64,000 nucleotides of DNA from Pararheinheimera marina. Its GTDB lineage: Bacteria > Pseudomonadota > Gammaproteobacteria > Enterobacterales > Alteromonadaceae. The position numbers and the translations under genes were made by a program. Under the pieces are notes generated by a model, which had not been told where the DNA came from, searched no databases, and worked only from the letters and a program-made list of their open reading frames with translations. The stretch is taken from the NCBI RefSeq assembly GCF_042654345.1, contig NZ_JBHSGB010000001.1, forward strand, positions 186,001 to 250,000, in the 5' to 3' direction. Of this stretch, positions 33,957 through 42,751 are shown in pieces (the first letter of the stretch is position 1; every line of letters starts with the position of its first letter).

Positions 33957-34979
33957 GTGAATTTGCAAGCCCAGCCTTTTTCCATGCAATTGCCGCCGGC
34001 TTTTAAAGCCGCCTGGTGGCTGCGCAACTGCCATCTGCAAACCATAGCCGCCAAATACCTGGCCCCACCTCGCAAGGCTCCGGCCTGCAACGAGATGCTG
34101 GCCTTGCCGGATGGTGATCATTTACAGCTTAGCTGGAGCGAGCCGTCGACCTTGCGACCAGAAGCACCGCTGGTGGTGGTATTGCATGGGCTGGAAGGCA
34201 ATATTCACAGTCATTACGCGGCTGGTATGCTGGCGGCGTTGCAGCAGCAGGGTTTCACTGCGGTATTAATGCACTTTCGCGGCTGCAATGGTCAACCGAA
34301 CCGCTTGCCGCGCGCTTACCATTCCGGCGATACCGCCGACCTGGCGTATTTTGTTGCCCAGCTACAGCACCAGTTTCCCAGCCGCCCGCTGGCTGCAGTT
34401 GGCTTTTCATTAGGTGGCAATGTACTGGTGAAATACGCCGGCGAGACAGGCGCGAGTTGCCCGCTGTCCGCGCTGGTCGCGGTATCCGCGCCGCTGGCCT
34501 TGGCTCCTAGTGCAGACAGGATCAATCAGGGCAGCAGCAAAATCTACCAAAGCTATCTGCTCGGGCGCCTGAAGCAAAGCATGCTGGCCAAACTCAAACG
34601 CCACAGCCATTTTCCATTGCCCTTAACAGCACAACAAATTCTGGCCGTGCGCAGTATCCGTGAATTTGACGATTTACTGACTGCCCCACTTCATGGCTTC
34701 AGTAATGCGGACGAATACTACAAACTATGCAGCGGCAAAGGCTTCTTAAAGCAGATCCACAAACCTACATTGTTGGTACATGCAGAAGACGACCCTTTTT
34801 TGTCGCCAGCTGTGTTGCCTAAAGCCACTGAAATGCCGCCATGGGTGTCGTTATTGTTGTCCAAACGCGGCGGCCATGTAGGTTTTGTCAGTGGCAGCAA
34901 CCCGTTTAAACCCCGCTATTACCTGGAGCAACATATCCCAGGTTATTTGCAGCAGTTTTTCCCACAGGTGGCGACTTGA
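33957..34979 (+). CDS. yheT: YheT family alpha/beta hydrolase
   Basis: A 340-residue hydrolase. N-terminal WWLRNCHLQTI is a family signature, followed by VVLHGLEGNIHSHY, HFRGCNGQPN, the nucleophile elbow GFSLGGNV and a late HAEDDPF and RGGHVGF supplying Asp and His. Substrate not established for the family. Starts with GTG 33957 (ATG 33984 possible). Its stop shares one base with the yheU start. Confidence 0.93.
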   Translation: MNLQAQPFSMQLPPAFKAAWWLRNCHLQTIAAKYLAPPRKAPACNEMLALPDGDHLQLSWSEPSTLRPEAPLVVVLHGLEGNIHSHYAAGMLAALQQQGFTAVLMHFRGCNGQPNRLPRAYHSGDTADLAYFVAQLQHQFPSRPLAAVGFSLGGNVLVKYAGETGASCPLSALVAVSAPLALAPSADRINQGSSKIYQSYLLGRLKQSMLAKLKRHSHFPLPLTAQQILAVRSIREFDDLLTAPLHGFSNADEYYKLCSGKGFLKQIHKPTLLVHAEDDPFLSPAVLPKATEMPPWVSLLLSKRGGHVGFVSGSNPFKPRYYLEQHIPGYLQQFFPQVAT

Positions 34980-35224
34980 TGTTGATCCCATACCAGCAAC
35001 TGGACAGCGCTACGCTGGACAATCTGATTGAAGCTTTTGTACTGCGTGAAGGCACGGATTACGGCGAGCTGGAAATGGCATTGGCCGAAAAAGTCAGCCA
35101 GATCCGGCAACAGATCAAAGCCGGGCAGGTCGTGATTGTGTATTCCGAACTGCATGAAAGCGTCGATTTGCTGACCAAACAGCAATGGCAAACCCGTTTG
35201 TCAGAACAGGACCCTGACAGTTAA
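34979..35224 (+). CDS. yheU: YheU family protein (UPF0270)
   Basis: An 81-residue protein beginning MLIPYQQLDSATLDNLIEAF, with VLREGTDYGE and VVIVYSELHESV as in E. coli YheU. Function unknown. The ATG overlaps the yheT stop in TGATG, which decides this start over the TTG one codon earlier. The 3' end interlocks with cysQ by 4 nt. Confidence 0.94.
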   Translation: MLIPYQQLDSATLDNLIEAFVLREGTDYGELEMALAEKVSQIRQQIKAGQVVIVYSELHESVDLLTKQQWQTRLSEQDPDS

Positions 35225-36048
35225 GTGATGCTGCGGGTGGCGCTGTGGGCACGTATCAGTGTTGCCCAGGACTGCTCCGCCCGTCCCAGTACCATAAAGT
35301 CCGGGTTGGCCAGGGTTTCACGTTGGTTATAGCTCAGCGGCATAAACTGGCTGTCCAGAATTTTACCGCCGGCTTCTTCAACAATAATCTGCACGGCCGC
35401 CGTGTCCCACTCGCCGGTGGGTCCCAGACGTAAGTAACAGTCAGCGCCGCCTTCTGCCACCAGACAACTTTTCAGCGAGCAGCTGCCCAGAGCAACAAAT
35501 TCCGGTTGAACCAACTCATTTAATAAATGCTGGATAGGTGCCAGAGGCTGACGACGACTGACCGCAATAGTCAAAGGCTGGCCTGCCTGATGCTGACGGA
35601 CCTGAATACGTTTAATCAGCGAGCCTTGCTGTTTAAACGCACCATGACCACGGGTGGCATAATACCAAACCTGCTCTTTTGGCCAGTAAATCACCCCCAG
35701 CACTGGCCAGCCATGCTCCACCAGCGCAATACTGACAGCAAAATCACCACTGCGGGCGACAAATTCCTGAGTGCCATCCATCGGATCAATCAGCCAATAG
35801 CGGGGCCAGTCCTGTCGCTGCTTCAGCGGTAACAAATGCATTTCTTCCGACACCACTGGAATATCAGGACTAAATTCAGCTAACGCATGCAGGATCAGAG
35901 AATTCGCCGCTAAATCAGCAGAAGTAACCGGGCTTGCATCCGACTTTTGTTCATGCTGGTAATCGCCGCTCTGGTAAATAGACCAAAGGGTTTCTCCGGC
36001 ACGTTGTGCTGTTTGTTTAACAGGTTCTATTAACCTACTTAAAAACAT
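35221..36048 (-). CDS. cysQ: 3'(2'),5'-bisphosphate nucleotidase CysQ
   Basis: A 275-residue Mg-dependent, Li-sensitive phosphatase hydrolysing PAP, the by-product of CysH. Motifs: VVSEEMH (EE metal ligands), LIDPMDGTQEF and the later GPTGEWDTAAVQIIVEEAGG. ATG 36048 gives the family N-terminus. It overlaps the end of nudE by 14 nt, so the two form an operon. Confidence 0.95.
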   Translation of the reverse strand: MFLSRLIEPVKQTAQRAGETLWSIYQSGDYQHEQKSDASPVTSADLAANSLILHALAEFSPDIPVVSEEMHLLPLKQRQDWPRYWLIDPMDGTQEFVARSGDFAVSIALVEHGWPVLGVIYWPKEQVWYYATRGHGAFKQQGSLIKRIQVRQHQAGQPLTIAVSRRQPLAPIQHLLNELVQPEFVALGSCSLKSCLVAEGGADCYLRLGPTGEWDTAAVQIIVEEAGGKILDSQFMPLSYNQRETLANPDFMVLGRAEQSWATLIRAHSATRSIT

Positions 36049-36613
36049 CCTGATGGGTATCCAGATAATTCCGGGCGAGATACAAAGCGGCAACACTGCG
36101 CGCTTCCGTGAAATCAGCTTGTGTAAGCAATAAAGACATTTCTGGCCAGGTCCAGCTCACCAGCTCCAGCGGTTCAGGTTCATCCCCCTGCAACCTCGAT
36201 GGTGACAAGTCCAAGGCTAACACCACATGCATTGTAGCATTAAAGTACCCCGGAGCTAAGGCCAGGGTCTTTAGTTCAATCAAACGACTGGCCTTAAAAC
36301 CAATTTCTTCCTGCAGCTCCCGGTTGGCCGCTTCCAGTGCAGTTTCACCCGGGTCAATTAAGCCTTTGGGAAAGCCCAGCTGGTAATCATGCGTACCGGC
36401 ACAGTATTCACGCACCAGATAAAACTCGTCCGGACCTGCACAAGCCACCACCATCACGGCGCCTCGGCCAGAGCCTTTCATCCGCTCATAAGTGCGCAGC
36501 TCGCCATTACTGAACTTCAGCTCCAGTTGCTCCACTTTAAATAAGTTGCTTTGAGCAACCAGCCGGCTGGCCAGAATTTCAGGTTTGACTTTCGCTGGGT
36601 CCTTCTGCGCCAT
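36035..36613 (-). CDS. nudE: ADP compounds hydrolase NudE
   Basis: A 192-residue Nudix hydrolase acting on ADP-ribose, AP3A and NADH-type substrates. Nudix box seen as GLIDPGETALEAANRELQEEIGF with all key residues; LELKFSNGELRTYERM and EPEPLELVSW are NudE features. ATG 36613 is preferred to the longer frame because it matches E. coli NudE. Divergent from yrfG by 61 nt. Confidence 0.95.
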   Translation of the reverse strand: MAQKDPAKVKPEILASRLVAQSNLFKVEQLELKFSNGELRTYERMKGSGRGAVMVVACAGPDEFYLVREYCAGTHDYQLGFPKGLIDPGETALEAANRELQEEIGFKASRLIELKTLALAPGYFNATMHVVLALDLSPSRLQGDEPEPLELVSWTWPEMSLLLTQADFTEARSVAALYLARNYLDTHQDVFK

Positions 36614-36674
36614 CAGACTGCCTCTGTTACAATGTGCTTCCGCTCTACTATAAATGGAAAGGCTGAAAAAACCT

Positions 36675-37340
36675 ATGCTGGACTGGCGACAAATAGATAC
36701 GGTGCTGTTGGATATGGACGGCACTCTGCTCGATTTGCATTTTGATAACTACTTCTGGCTGGAGCATCTGCCAGAGCGCTGGGCCGCTCAAACCGGCCTG
36801 ACGGTCGAGCAGGCGAAAGCTCAGCTGAAAGCCGAATACGATGTGCTGATGGGGAAACTGGAATGGTATTGCCTGGACTACTGGGCCAACCGCACCGGCT
36901 TGGCCATTACTGAACTGAAACGGGAAATCCAGCATAAAATCCGCATGCGCGACGACAGCCCGGCTTTTTTAACTGCGCTGCGCCAGTCGGGCAAGCAGGT
37001 CATGCTGGTCACCAATGCTCACCCGGACAGCCTGTCACTGAAAATTGAGCAAACCACTCTTGCCAGCTACATCGATACACTGGTGTCGGTGCATGAATTT
37101 GGCTACACCAAAGAGCAGCAGCAATTGTGGCAACTGCTGCAGCAGAAGTATGGCTTTGACCCAGAGCGTACCTTGTTTGTCGATGACAGCTTGCCGGTGC
37201 TGCGCTCCGCTCAGCAATTTGGTATCCGGCATTTGCTGGCGATCACTAACCCCGACAGTCAGCAACCGGCCCGCATCATCACCGAGTTCCCGGCTATCGA
37301 TAACTATGCGGTGTTACTGGACGACTTAACGGCTGCCTAA
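36675..37340 (+). CDS. yrfG: HAD-family GMP/IMP nucleotidase YrfG
   Basis: A 221-residue HAD phosphatase. DTVLLDMDGTLLDL gives the nucleophilic Asp pair, LVTNAHPDS motif II, and LFVDDSLPVL motif IV; NYFWLEHLPE and LEWYCLDYWA match E. coli YrfG. ATG 36675 with AAGG upstream. The 3' end overlaps convergent gspN by 15 nt. Confidence 0.93.
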   Translation: MLDWRQIDTVLLDMDGTLLDLHFDNYFWLEHLPERWAAQTGLTVEQAKAQLKAEYDVLMGKLEWYCLDYWANRTGLAITELKREIQHKIRMRDDSPAFLTALRQSGKQVMLVTNAHPDSLSLKIEQTTLASYIDTLVSVHEFGYTKEQQQLWQLLQQKYGFDPERTLFVDDSLPVLRSAQQFGIRHLLAITNPDSQQPARIITEFPAIDNYAVLLDDLTAA

Positions 37341-38078
37341 CTGCACCGGGAAACGTCCTTGCGCATCAGGCTTGCCGACAAACTGCATCGCCTGATGCAC
37401 GTCCTGTGGCATTGAGCTGTCCGGTTTGACGAAGCCATTTAAACGGTAACGCCCAACCGGACTGACCAAAGCGGTCACATCCAGATGCAATGGTGGGCTT
37501 GGCAGCGTCACTAACTGCAGTTGATTGTCAGCACAGCTCAACTGCGCGTCCAGAGTGCCTAAATTCACCCAGCCTGTTGGCGGTTGTACCCTGGCGTCCA
37601 GCCAGCTGACCAACCCCTGCAGCTGCTGACAACCGTCCGCCGACCAGTCCAGCTGAGGTATTTTTACCAGCATAGCTCCGTCCAAGCCTACGGGTAATGG
37701 CAGCTGCAGCATGGGCTGCAACAAAGAGACTGGTACTCTGGCCTGCAATTGACTGACACTGACGGAACTCAGACCCAACGCCAGCTCGCCTTTTAGCGAC
37801 GGCAACGCAACTTGCCGCTGCTGTCCGGCTTCCAGGCTGAGCGACAGCTTGCCGGTGAACAATGACCAGGGGTTTAACTGCCACTTCAGATCGGACAAGG
37901 TCAGGCCTTGCACAGACACTGCCTGCACACGGCCTTGCCACAAGGTTCCACTCACTGGGCCCAGTTGCACAGACGCCGGTAACGACACGAGTTTAAGCCA
38001 CAAAGCTGCTGGGCTAAGCAGCAGCAAAAATGCCAGATACAATGCCAGAATAATCAGGCCGGCTTTAATTTTTTTCAT
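37326..38078 (-). CDS. gspN: type II secretion protein N
   Basis: A 250-residue bitopic inner-membrane protein: TM near residues 5-28, then a periplasmic beta-rich domain. WLKLVSLPASVQLGPVSGTLWQGRV is typical (shown only to identify it; it starts near 27). Accessory T2SS component, absent from some systems. Last gene of the operon; start overlaps the gspM stop. Confidence 0.9.
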   Translation of the reverse strand: MKKIKAGLIILALYLAFLLLLSPAALWLKLVSLPASVQLGPVSGTLWQGRVQAVSVQGLTLSDLKWQLNPWSLFTGKLSLSLEAGQQRQVALPSLKGELALGLSSVSVSQLQARVPVSLLQPMLQLPLPVGLDGAMLVKIPQLDWSADGCQQLQGLVSWLDARVQPPTGWVNLGTLDAQLSCADNQLQLVTLPSPPLHLDVTALVSPVGRYRLNGFVKPDSSMPQDVHQAMQFVGKPDAQGRFPVQLGSR

Positions 38079-38539
38079 TAACTTTCAACCACTAAACGTC
38101 GAACTCTGACCAGGCCAACCTGGTCGGCTTTGGTCAGATCCAGCTGCACTATCGACACCTTGTGCTGGTACTGCAACTCGTGCAACCAGCCTAATAACTG
38201 ATCAAAGCTCAGGTCATTCAGCATCACCTGCATTTGATCATTTTGAGGTTGCATCCGGCTGACTTGAATATTGTGCTTGCGGGCACTGGAGCTGATCAGG
38301 TCAGTCAGACTGACAGTTGGCCCACTTTGCGCAGCAGCCACAGGGAAACTTTGCACTTGGTTCAACTGCAGCTGAACGCCAGCCAAATCGGCTTTTTGTT
38401 GCGCCAGGCTTTGGTGCAGTGGCTGCCACAGGCCGTAATAAAAAATGGCGATCACCACCACAACAGCCGCAGTCATTAAAAGCTGTTGCTCGCGGCGTTG
38501 CAAGCCAGACCAACGTGCCAGAAGTTGTTGTTTGGTCAT
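38078..38539 (-). CDS. gspM: type II secretion protein M
   Basis: A 153-residue inner-membrane assembly-platform protein. Short cytoplasmic N-terminus, TM at about 22-42 (LLMTAAVVVVIAIFYYGL), coiled coil, then a ferredoxin-like periplasmic domain ending in VSIVQLDLTKADQVGLV. Pairs with GspL. Overlaps both neighbours by 1-4 nt. Confidence 0.92.
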   Translation of the reverse strand: MTKQQLLARWSGLQRREQQLLMTAAVVVVIAIFYYGLWQPLHQSLAQQKADLAGVQLQLNQVQSFPVAAAQSGPTVSLTDLISSSARKHNIQVSRMQPQNDQMQVMLNDLSFDQLLGWLHELQYQHKVSIVQLDLTKADQVGLVRVRRLVVES

Positions 38540-39729
38540 GATTTCGCCCTCACAGACACAGTACCAACCACTTTATTGCCCTCGTTGCTCAGTGCACCCT
38601 GTTTTACTTCAAAACCTTGCTGCTCCAGCCGGGTTTTCAGGCTGTCAAAACGTTGGAAGCTGTCGGCCTGCGCTTGAAAACGCAACTCATGACTTTTTTG
38701 ATCGTACCGCAAATTGTCCAGGCTAACTTGCTCTGTGGCAGTCAGCTCTCTTTGCACATCCTGCAACAAGCCAAACAAGCTCAGATCCTTGCCGGTGCCG
38801 GCACCTCCGGTTTTTCGTGCCAGTGCTCTGCTGATATCCCGCGTCGACTCGCCGGGAAAACGGCTTTTATACAGTTGCACCAGTTCAGTCCGCTGCGATT
38901 GCAGCTCTCTGCCTTGTTGCCAGACCTGCAGCCCAACCGAACTTAAATAAATCAGCAGACAGGCCGCGGCCGACAGCAATGAGGTTTTCCAGAGCCCCCA
39001 GACTTTGCTTTGTGGCTTTTTCGGCTGGTACGCCCCCTGCAGCAGGTTAAAGCTCTGCTGCGGTAATTGGCCAGCTAACAACGCCAGCGGCAGTTCAGGT
39101 TCAGCCAACTGCACTTGCTGTAATAGCTGTTCAGGCCATGGGCTGTAGCTGGTGATCAACGGCAGGTCGGCTAAGGTCAGGTAGTCGGCCCACCAGCTGC
39201 TGTCGACACTGGTCGCCTGCCATTCTGAATGCCGTAACAGCCATTGCCCTGCCAGTTCAATGGCACTGGCACCTTGTTCAGACCACGGCAGTAGCAACGC
39301 ATCAGGCAACATACGGCTGGCGCTGAAACCCGCGTCAGTCAGCTGCTGCAGCCACAGCTCCAGCTTGGTTTTTTTACATAAGGCGACTTGCTGCCAGTAA
39401 CTTTGCTCTTGTTGCACACAAGGCCCTAACGCCAGGAACAGCTGTTCAATGTCTTCGGCATGCTCTTCTTCCAGCATATAAGGCAAAGCTTGCAACAGCT
39501 GACGGTTCGGTTTGCCTGGTAGTGCCACTTTGGTCATCACCACATCAGAGGCCGGTACCAACGCCACCACGGGGCGTGCTCCAACCCGCTCGGCCAAGGC
39601 TGATAATTCCGAACTGTCTTTTAACTGCCCCGACGCTATCACTTCTGCGCTGGCTGCCGACCAAACCAGCCAGATCACTGGCTGATCGGGCTGGCTGTTC
39701 AGCCGGATTATTAATTGTTCTGTCACCAC
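38536..39729 (-). CDS. gspL: type II secretion protein L
   Basis: A 397-residue protein: cytoplasmic actin-like domain (1-240) that recruits the GspE ATPase, containing MLEEEHAEDIEQLFLALGP; a TM near 250-270; periplasmic ferredoxin-like domain. Starts with GTG 39729, overlapping gspK by 7 nt. Confidence 0.93.
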   Translation of the reverse strand: MVTEQLIIRLNSQPDQPVIWLVWSAASAEVIASGQLKDSSELSALAERVGARPVVALVPASDVVMTKVALPGKPNRQLLQALPYMLEEEHAEDIEQLFLALGPCVQQEQSYWQQVALCKKTKLELWLQQLTDAGFSASRMLPDALLLPWSEQGASAIELAGQWLLRHSEWQATSVDSSWWADYLTLADLPLITSYSPWPEQLLQQVQLAEPELPLALLAGQLPQQSFNLLQGAYQPKKPQSKVWGLWKTSLLSAAACLLIYLSSVGLQVWQQGRELQSQRTELVQLYKSRFPGESTRDISRALARKTGGAGTGKDLSLFGLLQDVQRELTATEQVSLDNLRYDQKSHELRFQAQADSFQRFDSLKTRLEQQGFEVKQGALSNEGNKVVGTVSVRAKS

Positions 39730-40703
39730 TGGCCTCCAAAACGCCGGGCTATCACTTTTACTTTTTGTTGTTCATCTATGTGCAGTACAGACGCCAGATT
39801 AAACAAACTGTCCTGATAGGTCACTGTACTTTCCAGCACAAAATAATTCGTTTTTAACACAAAGAGCGCTTTTACTTCATCCGGGATATTTTTGCCCTGC
39901 AGCTGCTGACTTTGCCAGACTTCGTCAAGCGTGGAAAAACCTTCTTCCGGCCTGCTGGCGATCAGCTCCTGGGCAGCACTTTCATCCAGCTCCGGGATAT
40001 AAGCACTAAGCAGTACGGCCTGTTCGGCGGTGATGGTGTTCAAATTCAGTTTGCTGTCGCGTGTTTTTGGGATCACACAGACAAAGGGACGCACCTGCTC
40101 ATAATCAGAGGGGGTCATATCCAACATCACCCGCAATTCAGACACAGATCCCATCAAGCCATTGGCAGTGTAATAAGGCAACAGCAGACCCGCGTAATCG
40201 TCCTGCTCGGCACCACCGGCCGTCTGCAGCAGCGAATCGGCGTCCAGCCAGTCACTGACCCGGGCGACCAGGTACTCTGCTGGCATCGACAGCTCGGTGA
40301 CTTTCAGCTCCAGCAGCCGTTGAAAGGCCTGTTGTGCTGTGGTTTTTCCGGCACCGACCGGACTCTCTCCTGTCGTGCGCTGCAGGTTGTTCAAATTAAA
40401 GCAGCTCTGCAAATCGATCAGCTTGCCGGTAATGCTGCCGTCATCCACCGGAAAGGTGGCGCCAAGCCTGGCCCAGTCTTGCGATAAATTCGTGGTTTCT
40501 TCTTTCACTACAGTGCGTTTTAACAACTGCAAAGCCGCCTGTTCAGCAGCAATGGCGTACCAATAGGCCTGTTGCTGGTGCTGACGGTTAAACTGACGCT
40601 GCAATTGCAGCTGTAACCGGCCACTCATTTCCACCGCCACCACCACCACCAGCGCCAGGATCAGCATCACCACCACCAGGGCTACACCACGTTGTTGCCG
40701 CAT
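39723..40703 (-). CDS. gspK: type II secretion minor pseudopilin K
   Basis: A 326-residue minor pseudopilin that caps the pseudopilus tip. Leader RQQRG|VALVVVMLILALVVVV with the prepilin cleavage site, followed by the large alpha domain with the C(QSCFNLNNL) segment and a helix-hairpin-helix-like ASRPEEGFSTLDEVW region. Normal length. Confidence 0.94.
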   Translation of the reverse strand: MRQQRGVALVVVMLILALVVVVAVEMSGRLQLQLQRQFNRQHQQQAYWYAIAAEQAALQLLKRTVVKEETTNLSQDWARLGATFPVDDGSITGKLIDLQSCFNLNNLQRTTGESPVGAGKTTAQQAFQRLLELKVTELSMPAEYLVARVSDWLDADSLLQTAGGAEQDDYAGLLLPYYTANGLMGSVSELRVMLDMTPSDYEQVRPFVCVIPKTRDSKLNLNTITAEQAVLLSAYIPELDESAAQELIASRPEEGFSTLDEVWQSQQLQGKNIPDEVKALFVLKTNYFVLESTVTYQDSLFNLASVLHIDEQQKVKVIARRFGGQW

Positions 40704-41302
40704 CAGGTCAATCCGTCCACTAAGGTATAAAAACGCTGTATCTCACCCAGGCTTTCATGCGTGATGGTCAGACGTATCGCTTTAGGTAAACGCTCGGAAT
40801 TCCACTGCTCTTTCCAGGTTTCCCCTTCCAGGTATTCCAGTTTAAAGCCGGTGACATGGTCCAGCAGGGGCTGAACCTTGGGCTCAGTTCCGGTGACGGC
40901 ATCCGGATATAAACTAAACAAACGCTCAATGCGGCCTTCTTTCAACCGGTATGCTACCGCCTGAATTTCACTGCGAGGCAGCACCATGCCAGGGTTACGC
41001 CAGCCATGGTGCACGAACGCCATAGCGTCTTCTTCACTGTCAAACAGCAGTTTTTCGCCAATCAAGATCGACTTCAGCGGCTCATCACCGTCCAGCCGAA
41101 TTTGCCGGCTGCTGATTTGCGCTAAATCCCGCTCCAGCAGATTAAAAAAGCGTTGCAGCTGTACCAGGCGCTGCTCAGCAGCCCGTGACGCGGCATCGGT
41201 GTCCAGTACCGAAGATAATACGCTGGCCGAAGCCAACCCAACGACGGCAAAAATAGCCACCGCCAATAACATTTCGATAAAGGTAAAGCCAGGGCTACGC
41301 AT
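40703..41302 (-). CDS. gspJ: type II secretion minor pseudopilin J
   Basis: A 199-residue minor pseudopilin. Prepilin leader RSPG|FTFIEMLLAVAIFAVVG; body has FFNLLERDLAQISSRQIR and VAYRLKEGRIERLF. Forms the tip complex with I and K. Confidence 0.94.
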   Translation of the reverse strand: MRSPGFTFIEMLLAVAIFAVVGLASASVLSSVLDTDAASRAAEQRLVQLQRFFNLLERDLAQISSRQIRLDGDEPLKSILIGEKLLFDSEEDAMAFVHHGWRNPGMVLPRSEIQAVAYRLKEGRIERLFSLYPDAVTGTEPKVQPLLDHVTGFKLEYLEGETWKEQWNSERLPKAIRLTITHESLGEIQRFYTLVDGLT

Positions 41303-41660
41303 CTGGCTTGCCTATGTAAGTCTGCAGCTGAAAAATCACCCGTTCTGGCTCATCTGCCAGACTGACTTTGACCACCACAGCGCTGAAGTTGGCGTCGGCA
41401 GTTTTTCGGATCTCCTGCCGCCACAGCCAGCTGCGGTTCGCCAATTCCACGGTCTTTTGTTGGTTTTTCAACGGCCAGCTCTTTTCCAGAAACACCGCAT
41501 TCAGCTGGTTTTCGGCGACATAACCGGCATAGGTCTGTTCTTCCAGCATGCTGATCGCCCGCACATGCTCTGAGGTGGCTTTCATAGCAGCTACCCCTGC
41601 AGTTGCAAATATGGCAATAGCGACCAGCAGCTCCAGCAAGGTAAAACCCTGGTTTTTCAT
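41295..41660 (-). CDS. gspI: type II secretion minor pseudopilin I
   Basis: A 121-residue minor pseudopilin. Leader KNQG|FTLLELLVAIAIFATAG; then YVAENQLNAV, a family hallmark. Overlaps gspH by 4 nt and gspJ by 8 nt. Confidence 0.94.
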   Translation of the reverse strand: MKNQGFTLLELLVAIAIFATAGVAAMKATSEHVRAISMLEEQTYAGYVAENQLNAVFLEKSWPLKNQQKTVELANRSWLWRQEIRKTADANFSAVVVKVSLADEPERVIFQLQTYIGKPDA

Positions 41661-42316
41661 GGCCGCACCGTATCAGGTTCAGTTCGGATCAGGGGGATGC
41701 TGTACTCCCCCTTCAACGACTGAAACCAGGAGGGGTCGTCGGTTTGATCCGACAACACCAGCAAAAACGGACTTAAATCACCAGAAGATAAAATATAGAC
41801 TTGCGGTAACAGTGGCTTTTGTTTGGCATCCGGCACCTTTTTTGTTGGTGTTTTGCCGTCTTTGCCCTCTTTGCCGGCTGCATCTTCTGCTTCGTCTTCC
41901 TGTTCCATCAGCTGCTCCAGCCACTGCTGTTGCTGCTCACGAAACTCTTCCTGTCCCATAATGCTGTCTTCAGCAAAGGGCAAACCATCCAATTGCAATT
42001 CTGCAGTCAATTGCTCAGGCCAGGCATGGAACTGCATAAAACGGGGTTCTGTTACCCGCTGCCAGCGGGTGCCGTCATGCCACAGGAACTCGTAGCCTTT
42101 GTCATTCAGCGCCAGACCAAAGTCCATTTGTTTCATCACGGCCGTTTCAGACACAGTCTGCACCAACTGCTGCAAACGTTCAGTTTCGCGCCGCAACACT
42201 TTCTCCCGCGGCTCCAGCACAAAATTGACCACCACAAAAGACGCAAGCAGCCCCATCAGCACCATGACCAACATCACTTCAATCAGGGTGAAACCCTGGT
42301 GCCGGGGCTTTTGCAT
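41657..42316 (-). CDS. gspH: type II secretion minor pseudopilin H with charged insertion
   Basis: A 219-residue minor pseudopilin, longer than usual. Leader RHQG|FTLIEVMLVMVLMGLLA. Residues about 125-165 form a Glu/Gln run followed by a Lys/Glu/Asp/Gly-rich segment (EQEDEAEDAAGKEGKDGK) not seen in standard GspH, then the C-terminal strands LPQVYILSSGDLSPF. The insertion is in frame and looks like a surface loop. Confidence 0.9.
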   Translation of the reverse strand: MQKPRHQGFTLIEVMLVMVLMGLLASFVVVNFVLEPREKVLRRETERLQQLVQTVSETAVMKQMDFGLALNDKGYEFLWHDGTRWQRVTEPRFMQFHAWPEQLTAELQLDGLPFAEDSIMGQEEFREQQQQWLEQLMEQEDEAEDAAGKEGKDGKTPTKKVPDAKQKPLLPQVYILSSGDLSPFLLVLSDQTDDPSWFQSLKGEYSIPLIRTEPDTVRP

Positions 42317-42750
42317 CAGTTTTGTTGCTCTTGCGAATCCAGGTTCCAGTTCCCAATGTCATCTTCGGTACCTGCCACCCGGTCCGGCCCCATGGAAAAT
42401 ACATCGATACGGCCCATTTCACCTGGGCTAACCAATTGATAGTCGTTGTCCCACGGGTCTTTTTGCAGGCGTTTAACAAAACCACCCTCAGGGAAAGAGC
42501 GTGGAATAGGTTCTGAGGTCGCTTGTGTCACCAGCGCTTGCAACCCTTGTTCAGTGGTCGGGTAAAAACCGTTGTTCAGCTTGTACAGGTCCAGCGCATT
42601 TTCAATTTGCTGAATATCGACGACCACTTTTTGTTTGGCGGCTTTTTCCTGGTTCCCAATCAAGTTCGGCACCACCATGCTGGCGATAATACCGAGAATG
42701 ACGATCACCACCATTACTTCAAGCAAAGTAAAACCTTTTTGCTGTTGCAT
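42316..42750 (-). CDS. gspG: type II secretion major pseudopilin G
   Basis: A 144-residue major pseudopilin. Leader QQKG|FTLLEVMVVIVILGIIA; NNGFYPTTEQGLQALV, LQKDPWDNDY and the calcium-site region MGPDRVAGTEDDIGNW are typical. GGAGG before the ATG gives the strongest ribosome site of the operon, fitting its high stoichiometry. Confidence 0.96.
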   Translation of the reverse strand: MQQQKGFTLLEVMVVIVILGIIASMVVPNLIGNQEKAAKQKVVVDIQQIENALDLYKLNNGFYPTTEQGLQALVTQATSEPIPRSFPEGGFVKRLQKDPWDNDYQLVSPGEMGRIDVFSMGPDRVAGTEDDIGNWNLDSQEQQN

Positions 42751-42751
42751 C

